Shown in pieces: positions 35,732 through 44,049 of a DNA stretch of 64,000 nt. A program made the translations under genes and the position numbers. The stretch is from Fusibacter sp963666805 (GTDB lineage Bacteria; Bacillota; Clostridia; Peptostreptococcales; Acidaminobacteraceae). The notes below the pieces were generated by a model. It was given only the letters and a program-made list of their open reading frames with translations, was not told the origin of the DNA and did no database searches. The number at the start of each line of letters is the position of its first letter. Within the stretch, counting starts at the first letter, position 1. The stretch covers positions 1,189,489 to 1,253,488 of the forward strand of contig CAXXWR010000006.1 in assembly GCA_963666805.2 (NCBI GenBank). Reading direction: 5' to 3'.

Positions 35732-35917
35732 ACATACATAGAAAAAACGTACGCGATTCCATGACTAATACCCATTAGGCTATATAGCATCAAGAGAGTC
35801 AATTGAATCCCTTGGTGTTCATCGTTTAATAAGTTTTTACAGTTTATCTATGGTAATTTTTATAGATTAAATTTATAATACATACTAGGAAAAGGTAAAG
35901 GGAAGGAATTGAGATTA

Positions 35918-36748
35918 ATGATTCATACAGAAAATTTGTTTTTTAGATATGCTGATGAAACAGATGAAAATAAATATGCACTTAAAAATGTAAATATTGA
36001 TATAGAAGAAGGAGAGTTTGTGGTCATCATTGGTCACAACGGCTCTGGTAAATCAACTTTGTCAAAGCTCCTAAATGGGATATTTATTCCAACGAAGGGG
36101 AATATATTGATAGATGGAATTGATACATCAGATGAAGAAAAGATATGGGAAATACGTAAAAGAGCGGGAATGGTATTTCAAAATCCAGATAATCAACTGG
36201 TAGCAACAATTGTTGAAGAGGATGTGGCGTTTGGCCCTGAAAACTTAGGAATTCCTGCGCCTGAAATACGTCAAAGAGTTGATCAAGCGTTAGAAACCGT
36301 TGGCATGATAGCTTATAAACGAAAAGCCCCTCATCATCTTTCTGGAGGACAGAAACAGAGGATAGCGATAGCAGGCATACTGGCAATGAAACCCAAATGT
36401 ATTATTTTTGATGAACCGACAGCGATGCTTGATCCTGCGGGTAGAAAAGAAGTTGTTAAGACTATTGAAAAACTTAATCGTGAAGATAATATGACTGTTA
36501 TCCATGTTACACATTATATGGACGAAGCAGTTAATGCCAATCGGATCATCGTTATGGATAAAGGCGAAGTTGTCATGCAGGGAGATCCTAAAACCATATT
36601 TTCACAAGTTCCCAAATTGAAATTACTTGGATTAGATGTTCCCCAAGTGACACAAGTCTCCTACGAATTAAAGAGACAAGGGCTTAACATATCAGCGGAT
36701 AATTTGACAGTAGAGGAATTGGTGGATGAATTATGTCAATTAAAATAG
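35918..36748 (+). CDS. ecfA1: ECF transporter ATPase EcfA1
   Basis: One of the two ATPases of an energy-coupling-factor vitamin/metal importer. From ATG 35918 it has 276 residues; a TTG at 35909 is also in frame and closer to GGAAGG, so the start is uncertain. Walker A GHNGSGKST is at 39-47, followed by FQNPDNQ (Q-loop), LSGGQKQR and IIFDEPTAMLDP. Its stop lies 16 bp inside ecfA2. The module sits after the alpha cluster as in many Firmicutes, and shared S components would be encoded elsewhere. Confidence 0.95.
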   Translation: MIHTENLFFRYADETDENKYALKNVNIDIEEGEFVVIIGHNGSGKSTLSKLLNGIFIPTKGNILIDGIDTSDEEKIWEIRKRAGMVFQNPDNQLVATIVEEDVAFGPENLGIPAPEIRQRVDQALETVGMIAYKRKAPHHLSGGQKQRIAIAGILAMKPKCIIFDEPTAMLDPAGRKEVVKTIEKLNREDNMTVIHVTHYMDEAVNANRIIVMDKGEVVMQGDPKTIFSQVPKLKLLGLDVPQVTQVSYELKRQGLNISADNLTVEELVDELCQLK

Positions 36749-37641
36749 AAAATTTAACGCATGTTTATGATAAGGGCACACCTAATGAAACCGTAGCACT
36801 TAATCACATCAATCTTGAAATAGAACAAGGTGAATTTATAGGGCTTATAGGCCATACCGGATCGGGAAAATCAACCTTAATACAACAAATGAACGGTTTA
36901 TTAAAACCATCAGAAGGAAATATTATCGTAAATGGTCTCAATATCACTGAAGGTTTAGATAAGCCCAAAAGAGAGAATAAGAAATATGCAAAAGCAAGAA
37001 AACAAAGGCTAATTGAAGTCCGTAAAAAAGTAGGACTTGTTTTTCAATATCCGGAGTACCAGCTTTTTGAAGAAACCATAGAAAAAGATATTGCGTTTGG
37101 CCCGACTAATTTGGGATTAAATGAGGTCGAAATTGAACGCAGAGTTAAATTTGCTATGAAACTCGTTGGATTAGACTATGATTTATATTCTCAGCGTTCG
37201 CCATTTGAACTCAGTGGCGGTCAAAAAAGAAGGGTTGCTATTGCTGGTGTACTGGCGATGAAACCAGAAGTACTTATATTAGATGAACCAACAGCAGGTC
37301 TTGATCCTAAGGGTCGAGATGAAATTTTGATGCAAATAAAAAAATTACATGAACACGAAAAAATGACAGTCATTATTGTGTCACATAGTATGGAAGATAT
37401 GGCTAAGATAGCTCAAAGGTTAATTGTAATGAATAAAGGAAATATTGTACTTGATGGAAAACCTCAAACGGTCTTTAAAGAAATTACGCTTTTAGAAGAA
37501 ATCGGGTTAGCTGTACCACAAATTTCTTATCTCATCAGAGCCTTAAATGAAAAAGGTTTTTCAATTGACGATGATATTATGACAGTGGAATCTGCCATCA
37601 ATGCTATTTTGAAAAGTACTAAGGGGTTGAAAACATGTTAA
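36733..37641 (+). CDS. ecfA2: ECF transporter ATPase EcfA2
   Basis: The partner ATPase of 302 residues, with Walker A GHTGSGKST at 40-48, FQYPEYQLF, LSGGQKRRVAIAG and LILDEPTAGLDP. An insertion rich in lysine after INGL-type strand (KPKRENKKYAKARKQR) is typical of this subunit. It overlaps ecfA1 by 16 bp and ecfT by 7 bp, indicating one tightly coupled operon. Confidence 0.95.
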   Translation: MSIKIENLTHVYDKGTPNETVALNHINLEIEQGEFIGLIGHTGSGKSTLIQQMNGLLKPSEGNIIVNGLNITEGLDKPKRENKKYAKARKQRLIEVRKKVGLVFQYPEYQLFEETIEKDIAFGPTNLGLNEVEIERRVKFAMKLVGLDYDLYSQRSPFELSGGQKRRVAIAGVLAMKPEVLILDEPTAGLDPKGRDEILMQIKKLHEHEKMTVIIVSHSMEDMAKIAQRLIVMNKGNIVLDGKPQTVFKEITLLEEIGLAVPQISYLIRALNEKGFSIDDDIMTVESAINAILKSTKGLKTC

Positions 37642-38423
37642 GAGATATTACGATTGGACAATATTATAATGAAGAATCCGTTATACATCAAATGGATCCA
37701 AGATTCAAAATATTAGCATCAATTGCCTATTTGGTATCGCTTTTTTTAATCCAACATATGTGGACTTATATAATAGTAGTTGCTTTTATTGGTGCAGTTA
37801 TCATGATATCTAAAGTACCAGTCAAATATGTATTGAAGGGCTTAAAACCAGTCTTTATGCTAATCATCTTTGCCTTTCTAATTAACATATTATTGACGCC
37901 AGGTGAAAACGCAATTCACTTTGGTGTATTTACAATATCAATGGCAGGAGTCAAACGGGCCTTCTTTATGGCGATTCGACTCATATTATTAATTGTAGGA
38001 ACCTCTCTATTGACATTGACAACATCTCCAATTGAACTTACCGATGGCATTGAATATTTATTGAGTCCTTTTAAAAAAATCGGTTTACCTGCTCATGAGC
38101 TAGCAATGATGATGACCATCGCTCTACGTTTTATTCCAACTTTGCTCGAAGAAACTGATAAAATTATGAAAGCACAAATGGCGAGAGGTGCAGATTTTGA
38201 AAGTGGTAATTTATTGAATCGAGCCAAAGCACTGATTCCCTTGTTGGTTCCTCTTTTTATAAGTGCTTTTAGAAGAGCTGATGAATTGGCGATGGCAATG
38301 GAAGCAAGATGCTATAGAGGTGGCGAAGGTCGTACGCGACTTAAAGTCTTAAAATATACATCGAAGGATGGCATGGGGGCAGTTATAACATTAGCCTACA
38401 TGTTAGTTTGTATTGTATTCTAA
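37635..38423 (+). CDS. ecfT: ECF transporter transmembrane subunit EcfT
   Basis: The shared membrane subunit that couples ATPases to substrate-specific S proteins. The 262-residue product has about five hydrophobic helices and the two ATPase-contact signatures MARGADFE and MEARCYRGG in the cytoplasmic coupling helices. The start overlaps the end of ecfA2. The substrate cannot be told from these genes. Confidence 0.95.
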   Translation: MLRDITIGQYYNEESVIHQMDPRFKILASIAYLVSLFLIQHMWTYIIVVAFIGAVIMISKVPVKYVLKGLKPVFMLIIFAFLINILLTPGENAIHFGVFTISMAGVKRAFFMAIRLILLIVGTSLLTLTTSPIELTDGIEYLLSPFKKIGLPAHELAMMMTIALRFIPTLLEETDKIMKAQMARGADFESGNLLNRAKALIPLLVPLFISAFRRADELAMAMEARCYRGGEGRTRLKVLKYTSKDGMGAVITLAYMLVCIVF

Positions 38424-38475
38424 GATAGCGTATAGTGACCAGTAAGATTAAGGAATGAATAGAAAGAGGCATAAC

Positions 38476-39252
38476 ATGGCAAACTATAAACTCATAATTG
38501 CTTACAATGGTGCATCCTATATTGGTTGGCAGAGACAACCTAAGGGGAGAACAATACAAGGAACCATTGAGAAAGCATTGAGTCGTTTATTCAAAGAAGC
38601 CATTGTGATTCATGGTGCGGGTCGTACAGATAAAGGGGTCCACGCCTATGGACAAGTGGCTCATTTCAATATGACAAAAGACGTGCCCGCTGATAATGTT
38701 AAACGTGCCTTAAACCATGCTTTAGAACCCAGTATTCAAATCATTGATTGTAAATGTGTTGAAAGAGACTTTCACTCTCGGTATTGCTGTCAAGGAAAGA
38801 CCTATATTTATCGGTTGAAAACGCACACACAAAAAGATCCATTCCTAGCGGAATGTTGGATGCTATACCCTAAAACACTTAATGAAAAAGCAATTCGACA
38901 AGCGATGTCTTTTTTTATTGGCACGCATGATTTTTCTGCTTTTACAGCTGCTGGAAGTGATAAAGAAGATAAAGTTAGAACCATTTATGACTTTGAATTA
39001 GCTATTTCCAATGATGAATGGGTATTTAACATAACAGGAAATGGTTTTTTATATAATATGGTTCGTATTATTATAGGGACTCTAATAAAGGTCGGGGAAG
39101 GGCAAATACAGGCTCAGAGCATTCCCCAGTTACTAAAAGAAAAGAGTCGAGAAAAAACGAGATTTACTGCACCTGCGGAAGGTCTTTATCTTTCAAAAGT
39201 CTATTATAAAGCCATTGAGTACGAAAAGATTCAAAGTAACTCAAAAGCTTGA
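38476..39252 (+). CDS. truA: tRNA pseudouridine(38-40) synthase TruA
   Basis: TruA modifies U38-U40 in the tRNA anticodon stem. From ATG 38476 it has 258 residues; an ATG at 38455 is in frame, but AGAGG at normal distance supports the later one. The catalytic motif GAGRTDKGVHAYGQVAHF has Asp52. The later YNMVRIIIGTLIKVGEG block is also conserved. Its place between ecfT and rplM is standard in Firmicutes. Confidence 0.95.
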   Translation: MANYKLIIAYNGASYIGWQRQPKGRTIQGTIEKALSRLFKEAIVIHGAGRTDKGVHAYGQVAHFNMTKDVPADNVKRALNHALEPSIQIIDCKCVERDFHSRYCCQGKTYIYRLKTHTQKDPFLAECWMLYPKTLNEKAIRQAMSFFIGTHDFSAFTAAGSDKEDKVRTIYDFELAISNDEWVFNITGNGFLYNMVRIIIGTLIKVGEGQIQAQSIPQLLKEKSREKTRFTAPAEGLYLSKVYYKAIEYEKIQSNSKA

Positions 39253-39282
39253 AAAATAGACAACAAAAAGAAAAATAGAGTG

Positions 39283-39311
39283 TTGACATTAAGGATGATG
39301 TAATATAAAAT
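39283..39311 (+). promoter_or_regulatory. Promoter of rplM-rpsI
   Basis: TTGACA (39283-39288), a 17-nt spacer and TAAAAT (39306-39311), 104 bp before rplM. Confidence 0.7.
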
Positions 39312-39317
39312 AGATTG

Positions 39318-39414
39318 TGGTCTGTTAAAAGATCAATAATGAAGATTGCAACAATAGTCCTGCCCCGGGTTATTGTTAAATAAATGGTGAAATACAATTA
39401 TAGGAGGTCGTTCA
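39318..39414 (+). ncRNA. Candidate L13-type leader of rplM
   Basis: The roughly 97-nt leader between the promoter and rplM contains AACAATA (39350-39356) pairing with TATTGTT (39371-39377), enclosing a C/G-rich loop (CCTGCCCCGGG). Firmicute rplM genes often have an L13 leader; I cannot confirm the consensus by eye. Confidence 0.4.
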
Positions 39415-39849
39415 ATGAAGTCTTACGTTGCAAAACCACTTGAAGTAGAAAGAAAGTGGTACGTCGTTGATGCTGAAGGCAAAACATTAGGAAGATTAGC
39501 TTCAGAAGTTGCTAAGATTTTAAGAGGAAAACATAAACCAATTTACACACCACATGTTGATACAGGTGATTATGTAATTGTTATAAATGCAGAAAAAGTT
39601 AAATTAACTGGTAAAAAATTAGATCAAAAAATGTTCAGATGGCATACAGGTTACCTTGGTGGTTTAAAAGAAGTTCCTTATAGAGAAATGATGGCTACAA
39701 GACCAGTAAAAGTTGTTGAAGCAGCAATTAAAGGTATGTTACCACATAACACTCTTGGTAGACAAATGGGTAAGAAACTTAAAGTATACGAAGGTTCTGA
39801 ACACAATCATGAAGCTCAACAACCAGAAGTATTAGAGTTTAACATATAA
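39415..39849 (+). CDS. rplM: 50S ribosomal protein L13
   Basis: L13 is an early 50S assembly protein. The product has 144 residues with KWYVVDAEGKTLGRLASEVAKILRGKHKPIYTPHVDTGDYVIVINAEK and PHNTLGRQMGKKLKVYEGSEHNHEAQQPE. TAGGAGG precedes the ATG. It pairs with rpsI 13 bp downstream. Confidence 0.98.
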   Translation: MKSYVAKPLEVERKWYVVDAEGKTLGRLASEVAKILRGKHKPIYTPHVDTGDYVIVINAEKVKLTGKKLDQKMFRWHTGYLGGLKEVPYREMMATRPVKVVEAAIKGMLPHNTLGRQMGKKLKVYEGSEHNHEAQQPEVLEFNI

Positions 39850-39862
39850 GGGAGGGGAACTA

Positions 39863-40258
39863 ATGGCTAATTCGGTTCAATATCGCGGTACAGGTAGAAG
39901 AAAACTCGCAATCGCAAGAGTTAGATTAGTACCTGGTACTGGTAAATTTACAGTAAACGGAAGAGAAGCAGATGAATTTTTTAATTTCGATACATTAAGA
40001 AAAGAAATTAGAAGACCTTTAGACTTAACAAAAACAGCTGGAAAATATGATGTTATTGTTAAAGTTGAAGGTGGTGGATATACTGGACAAGCAGGTGCAA
40101 TTAGACATGGTCTTTCAAGAGCACTTTTACAAGTAGATCCAGATTTTAGAGCTGTTCTTAAATCAGCTGGTTTCTTAACTAGAGATTCAAGAATGAAAGA
40201 AAGAAAAAAATATGGTCTCAAAGCAGCAAGAAGATCACCACAATTCTCAAAGAGATAA
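39863..40258 (+). CDS. rpsI: 30S ribosomal protein S9
   Basis: S9's C-terminal tail touches P-site tRNA. The 131-residue product has YRGTGRRKLAIARVRLVPGTGKFTVNGR, the GQAGAIRHGLSRALL motif and the final basic FSKR. It is followed by a strong terminator that closes the ribosomal island. Confidence 0.98.
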   Translation: MANSVQYRGTGRRKLAIARVRLVPGTGKFTVNGREADEFFNFDTLRKEIRRPLDLTKTAGKYDVIVKVEGGGYTGQAGAIRHGLSRALLQVDPDFRAVLKSAGFLTRDSRMKERKKYGLKAARRSPQFSKR

Positions 40259-40272
40259 TTATCAAAAATATC

Positions 40273-40309
40273 AAGTCCTTGGAAACGTATTGTTTTCAAG
40301 GACTTTTTT
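40273..40309 (+). terminator. Terminator of rplM-rpsI
   Basis: AAGTCCTTGGAAAC (40273-40286) pairs with GTTTTCAAGGACTT (40292-40305) with one G-T pair, then a T-run. Confidence 0.92.
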
Positions 40310-40429
40310 ATTTGTCTATTTTTCTAAAAATAGTCCCAAATATCTTTTTGGTTATAGAAAAAGGGATTCCAAAACAGTGGGAAATCAATTATCAAAAACG
40401 TGTTTTTTACATAAAAAAATGGTAACGAA

Positions 40430-40963
40430 ATGCTGATAAAATGGATTAATAAGAGAATACAAAAAAGAAAGGGGGAAAAGTATATTTCAATAGATGAAAT
40501 CTACAAAAGCTACGGAGAGATTGTTTATAAATATTTATTAAGACTCAGTCATGATGCATTTATTGCAGAAGAATTGACTCAAGAAACATTTTATCAAGTG
40601 ATTAAGTCTATTCACACTTATAATGGTTCTTGTGCGATTACCACTTGGATGTGTCAAATTGCCAAACACCTATGGTATCAAGAAATGCGAAAAATGAAAA
40701 AACAAATTCCAATGTCCGATAGTGTCATAAATCAATCAGACCATTTGGATATAGAAAAGGACTATATTGACAAGGAAAGTGCACAGACAGTAATGAATTG
40801 TATTGGGACGCTAGGGGAAGAAGAACAAGTTATTGTTTTATGCCGATCATTAGATGGTCTATCTTTCAAGGCAATTGGTCAAATGCTTGGTAAAAGTGAA
40901 AATTGGACACGTGTAACTTATTTTAGAGCCAAAAAGAAGATAAGGAGGCATTTAAATGAATGA
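40430..40963 (+). CDS. ECF-type sigma-70 family sigma factor
   Basis: An extracytoplasmic-function sigma factor of up to 177 residues. Region 2 shows FIAEELTQETFYQVIKSIHTYNGSC and TTWMCQIAKHLWYQE; region 4 shows GEEEQVIVLCRSLDGLSFKAIGQMLGKSENWTRVTYFRAKKKIRR. The ATG at 40430 lacks a ribosome site and adds a basic 18-residue extension; GGGGG at 40471-40475 instead fits an in-frame ATT at 40484, where family proteins normally begin. It overlaps the anti-sigma gene by 8 bp. The regulon is unknown. Confidence 0.9.
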   Translation: MLIKWINKRIQKRKGEKYISIDEIYKSYGEIVYKYLLRLSHDAFIAEELTQETFYQVIKSIHTYNGSCAITTWMCQIAKHLWYQEMRKMKKQIPMSDSVINQSDHLDIEKDYIDKESAQTVMNCIGTLGEEEQVIVLCRSLDGLSFKAIGQMLGKSENWTRVTYFRAKKKIRRHLNE

Positions 40964-41642
40964 AATTAAAACATCAGAAGATCAAAAACGTAACAATGAG
41001 CGGTGTGCTTTAGTGCAAGAGTTGTTACCTTTATACCAAGAGGGACTTGTTAGTGAACAGAGTCAAAAAATTATAGAAGAACATCTCGTGACATGTAACG
41101 CCTGCCAAGTTGAGTATGAGCATCAGCAAAATCAAGATCTTGCTATTCAAAAACAGTCAAATGAAGAGAAAGTCATTGACTATTTTAGACAAGTCAAAAG
41201 AAAGATGACAAGACGGACAATTCTTTTTTCAATCTTGGGATTTTTAATTGCGAGTTTTATTTTTTTAGTAGCTTTTATAGGCGTTATTCCTGTTGAAAAG
41301 ACTGAAGCTAACGTCAAATATGAAGTGAATAAGACTACTGATCCTATTAGCAATGAAACGGTTTATAGAGTTGAGTTTTATATAGCTTTAGATGAAGGAA
41401 AAATTCTTAATAATAGACGAGAAATGGTTGAGTCTCAAAGTGGAGATTATTATACAGAAGTAAAACTCTATCGTGTCTTAAAAGTGCCATTTGATAACCG
41501 TGGAGAAAATCCTCATCAAATGAAGTATGGCTTTGAAAAAGACCGTCCATTTGATGAAAATGACCTATTTGTTTTAGATTATAGAGATGGCAAAGTGACG
41601 TATTCATTGAAAAATATAGCGGAAGAAGCAGGGATTCAGTAG
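40956..41642 (+). CDS. Membrane anti-sigma factor with zinc-finger domain
   Basis: A 228-residue partner of the preceding sigma factor. The N-terminus holds a HC2-type zinc-binding anti-sigma domain with Cys17 and H-x3-C-x2-C (His43, Cys47, Cys50). One membrane helix runs from about 88 to 111, followed by an extracytoplasmic part of about 115 residues without a family I recognise. The domain order predicts that the sigma factor is held at the membrane until a surface signal releases it. Confidence 0.88.
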   Translation: MNEIKTSEDQKRNNERCALVQELLPLYQEGLVSEQSQKIIEEHLVTCNACQVEYEHQQNQDLAIQKQSNEEKVIDYFRQVKRKMTRRTILFSILGFLIASFIFLVAFIGVIPVEKTEANVKYEVNKTTDPISNETVYRVEFYIALDEGKILNNRREMVESQSGDYYTEVKLYRVLKVPFDNRGENPHQMKYGFEKDRPFDENDLFVLDYRDGKVTYSLKNIAEEAGIQ

Positions 41643-41657
41643 AGCTTTTTAAAAAAG

Positions 41658-41686
41658 TTGACTTCAACGTTTTAAATTGCTAATAT
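41658..41686 (+). promoter_or_regulatory. Promoter of the SdpI/LytTR/DUF3021 operon
   Basis: TTGACT (41658-41663), a 17-nt spacer and TAATAT (41681-41686). GTTGACTTCAAC and AACGTT motifs overlap the -35 and may be regulator sites. Confidence 0.6.
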
Positions 41687-41747
41687 GGAGAAAAAGTATA
41701 GATAATATTTAAGATGAGGATGACGTTAATATATAGGAGGAACAGAG

Positions 41748-42143
41748 ATGTGGATCTTTTGGGTAATCATTAATTTGTTAATACCAGTAAGTATGCTCAC
41801 GTTTGGTTGGGTTTTCGACAAGCATCCACCCAAAACCATTAATGGTGGCTATGGTTATAGAACTTCAATGTCAAAAAAGAATCAAGACACGTGGGATTTT
41901 GCCCATCATTATTGTGGAAAACTATGGCTGAAAATAGGAGTGGTATTAACATTTGCCACCCTAATTCCTATGATTTTTATCATTGGAAAAGGTCAGGTAG
42001 CCTTAAGTACATTTACGGGTTTTATGATTACTATTCAGATGACTCTTTTGATTATTTCTATATTTCCAACGGAAGTGGCACTTAGAAAAAAATTTGATAA
42101 AGAAGGACATTATAGAGATCAATCACCCAAAGAGGACGTGTAA
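41748..42143 (+). CDS. SdpI-family membrane protein
   Basis: A 131-residue membrane protein with the SdpI signature GYGYRTSMSKKNQDTWDFAHHYCGKLW (36-60) between an N-terminal helix and two later helices. In Bacillus, SdpI gives immunity to the SdpC toxin and signals to a repressor. Here it heads an operon with a LytTR regulator and a DUF3021 protein, and its TAA shares one base with the next ATG. No toxin gene is adjacent, so an immunity role is inference. Confidence 0.82.
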   Translation: MWIFWVIINLLIPVSMLTFGWVFDKHPPKTINGGYGYRTSMSKKNQDTWDFAHHYCGKLWLKIGVVLTFATLIPMIFIIGKGQVALSTFTGFMITIQMTLLIISIFPTEVALRKKFDKEGHYRDQSPKEDV

Positions 42144-42640
42144 TGAAGTTTGAAATTAATATTATTCCAAAAGAAAAACAAGAAAAAGTGGTATTGAATG
42201 TGCATCAAATGACGGATGAACTCTCTCAATGGATTAATAAAATAGCAACAATAAATCAAGATGAAACTGTAAGTAATCCAAATGATGAAACGTGCAGCAT
42301 TAAATATCTGATGGGTAAACAGGACGAACGATTTTATAAAATTAACTTGTCAGAAATTTATTATATTGAATCAGTTGATAGAAGAATCTACATCTATACG
42401 GACAACAATCAATATGAAATTAGCGATAAGTTGTATGTATTAGAGCAAAAATTAGCAGGCGATAGCTTTATTCGTGTATCAAAATCTATGATTTTGAGCC
42501 TAGATAAAATTGACTCATTTGCCCCTCTGTTCAGTGGTAATATGGAGGCGATATTGATTAACAAGGAGAAAGTAATCATTTCTAGGCGATATGTTAACAT
42601 GTTGAAAAAAGTGCTGGGAATGGGAGGCATAGATGATTAG
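42143..42640 (+). CDS. LytTR-domain DNA-binding regulator
   Basis: A 165-residue regulator with a short N-terminal segment and a C-terminal LytTR domain (about 60-158): ERFYKINLSEIYYIESVDRRIYIYTDNNQYEI, FIRVSKSMILSLDKIDSFAP and VIISRRYVNMLKKVLG. There is no receiver domain, so it is not an ordinary response regulator. It overlaps the downstream DUF3021 gene by 8 bp. Such LytTR-membrane protein pairs are known as LytTR regulatory systems, in which the membrane partner restrains the regulator. Confidence 0.9.
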   Translation: MKFEINIIPKEKQEKVVLNVHQMTDELSQWINKIATINQDETVSNPNDETCSIKYLMGKQDERFYKINLSEIYYIESVDRRIYIYTDNNQYEISDKLYVLEQKLAGDSFIRVSKSMILSLDKIDSFAPLFSGNMEAILINKEKVIISRRYVNMLKKVLGMGGIDD

Positions 42641-43034
42641 ATTTATTCAGAGATTAGTTAAAAGAGTGGCAATTATCTATGCGATTACAGTGATTCTTCA
42701 GCTTATTGTTGGAGCAGAGCTAAATAACCAACGTCTTTATGAGTTACTGATTTTATCTTTTGTAATATCTTTAGAACTGTCGCTACTATTTAAGGGCATC
42801 GTATTTGATTATCCCCTTTCGCGACGAATAATCTTTATTGGGTTGACTATTTTCACGGTTTTAGGTGCTTATTTTATATTCAACTGGCACTATCAAATGA
42901 TAGATATTGTATCCATTATAGTTACCGTTTTGATTATTTATTTTGTCATTCGTCTTCTGACTTACTATCAAACTAAAGATGAAGTTAATAAAATGAATGC
43001 TTTTCTAAAAAGAAGACATTCCGATAAATCTTAA
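42633..43034 (+). CDS. DUF3021-family four-helix membrane protein
   Basis: A 133-residue protein with four hydrophobic helices and short polar ends, matching DUF3021 in length and in its position right after a LytTR regulator. It is probably the membrane inhibitor or sensor partner of that regulator; this is inferred from the gene pairing. A terminator follows. Confidence 0.8.
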   Translation: MIRFIQRLVKRVAIIYAITVILQLIVGAELNNQRLYELLILSFVISLELSLLFKGIVFDYPLSRRIIFIGLTIFTVLGAYFIFNWHYQMIDIVSIIVTVLIIYFVIRLLTYYQTKDEVNKMNAFLKRRHSDKS

Positions 43035-43062
43035 TACTGTATAAATTTTAGTAAACAATTGA

Positions 43063-43113
43063 AACCGCTCAATGTCCTATTTATACCGCTTAAACAAAGA
43101 GCGGTTTTTTTCT
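43063..43113 (+). terminator. Terminator after the LytTR operon
   Basis: AACCGCTC (43063-43070) can pair with GAGCGGTT (43099-43106), and an inner ACCGCT (43085-43090) competes for the same right arm; a run of T follows. Confidence 0.8.
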
Positions 43114-43167
43114 TTCTTTCATTAACTATAATGAAGATACTAAAACTAATGAAAGAAGGAAAGAACA

Positions 43168-43689
43168 ATGAATACAATGATTTATACGGTAACAGAAATC
43201 CTCCGCGGTACCCCTCAATATGTATGGGTTTTGCTAGCTTTACTAATATATCGTGGTGTAAAGCTCTCAAAAGATGCACCGCTAGATCTAAAGAAAATGT
43301 TGATCATGCCCACCATTTTTATAATTTGGGGGCTTGATAAAATGCTTTTCAGATATGCAAATCCTAGCTTAGACCTCATAGTTTATATTGGATTGGCATT
43401 GATTGGGAGTGCCTTTGGCTACTTACTTTATAGTCAATTTAGAACCTTCTATATGAAAGATCAAGTTATTTATAGAAAAGGAAGCTATGTTACCCTCGTT
43501 ATTATTTTGATTAATTTCTTGGTTAAATACACAATGAGTGTTATGGTGTCAATCAATCCCCTTCTCTATAGTAATTCCAGTTACTGTATTCTAAGATCCA
43601 TTTTGAGTGGCATTTCAGTAGGCCTTTTTATAGGGGGCTTATTACATGCTTACTATAATCAAAATAAATTAATAAATGAAAATCTCTAA
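43168..43689 (+). CDS. Integral membrane protein, DUF6622-like
   Basis: A 173-residue protein with five or so hydrophobic helices, beginning MNTMIYTVTEILRGTPQYVWVLLALLIYRGVK. The RGTPxxVWxLLxxLxxxG start resembles small uncharacterised membrane proteins (DUF6622 type). GAAAGAAGGAAAG precedes the ATG. It stands alone between two terminators; no function is assigned. Confidence 0.65.
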   Translation: MNTMIYTVTEILRGTPQYVWVLLALLIYRGVKLSKDAPLDLKKMLIMPTIFIIWGLDKMLFRYANPSLDLIVYIGLALIGSAFGYLLYSQFRTFYMKDQVIYRKGSYVTLVIILINFLVKYTMSVMVSINPLLYSNSSYCILRSILSGISVGLFIGGLLHAYYNQNKLINENL

Positions 43690-43699
43690 GCAGGGACTG

Positions 43700-43733
43700 T
43701 CGCATCTAACATGATAGATGCGACCATTTTTTT
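43700..43733 (+). terminator. Terminator before the XRE regulator
   Basis: TCGCATCTA (43700-43708) pairs perfectly with TAGATGCGA (43715-43723), followed by CCATTTTTTT. Confidence 0.9.
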
Positions 43734-43741
43734 GATCAAAA

Positions 43742-43802
43742 TGTAAAGTTCACTTGACATTAGTAGACGATAGGCGTACAATGATGGAAAGTTAGCTTTA
43801 CA
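43742..43802 (+). promoter_or_regulatory. Promoter of the XRE gene flanked by an inverted repeat
   Basis: TTGACA (43754-43759), a 17-nt spacer and TACAAT (43777-43782) make a near-consensus promoter. TGTAAAG (43742-43748) and CTTTACA (43796-43802) flank it symmetrically and could be autoregulatory operator half-sites. Confidence 0.6.
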
Positions 43803-43818
43803 TAGAGAGAGGTGACAC

Positions 43819-44049
43819 ATGAGAAACCATTTAGAAACATTAAGAAAAGAAAAAGGGATTAGTCAAGAAGAGCTGGCGCGAACATTAGAAGTTTCTAGGC
43901 AAACCATCAGTTCACTTGAAAAGGGAAGATATAATCCCTCTATTCAGTTGGCATTTAAGATTGCCCGGTATTTTAATCGCTTAATTGAAGAGGTTTTTAT
44001 TTATGAGGAGGAAAATCATGAAGCAAATGAATCAAAAAATAACCGTTAA
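43819..44049 (+). CDS. XRE-family helix-turn-helix regulator
   Basis: A 76-residue, single-domain regulator: LETLRKEKGISQEELARTLEVSRQTISSLEKGRYNPSIQLAFKIARYFNRLIEEVF is a full Cro/CI-type helix-turn-helix. Proteins of this short type often sit before a small membrane protein gene, as here, where the next frame starts 32 bp before this one ends. AGAGAGGTGA precedes the ATG. Confidence 0.92.
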   Translation: MRNHLETLRKEKGISQEELARTLEVSRQTISSLEKGRYNPSIQLAFKIARYFNRLIEEVFIYEEENHEANESKNNR

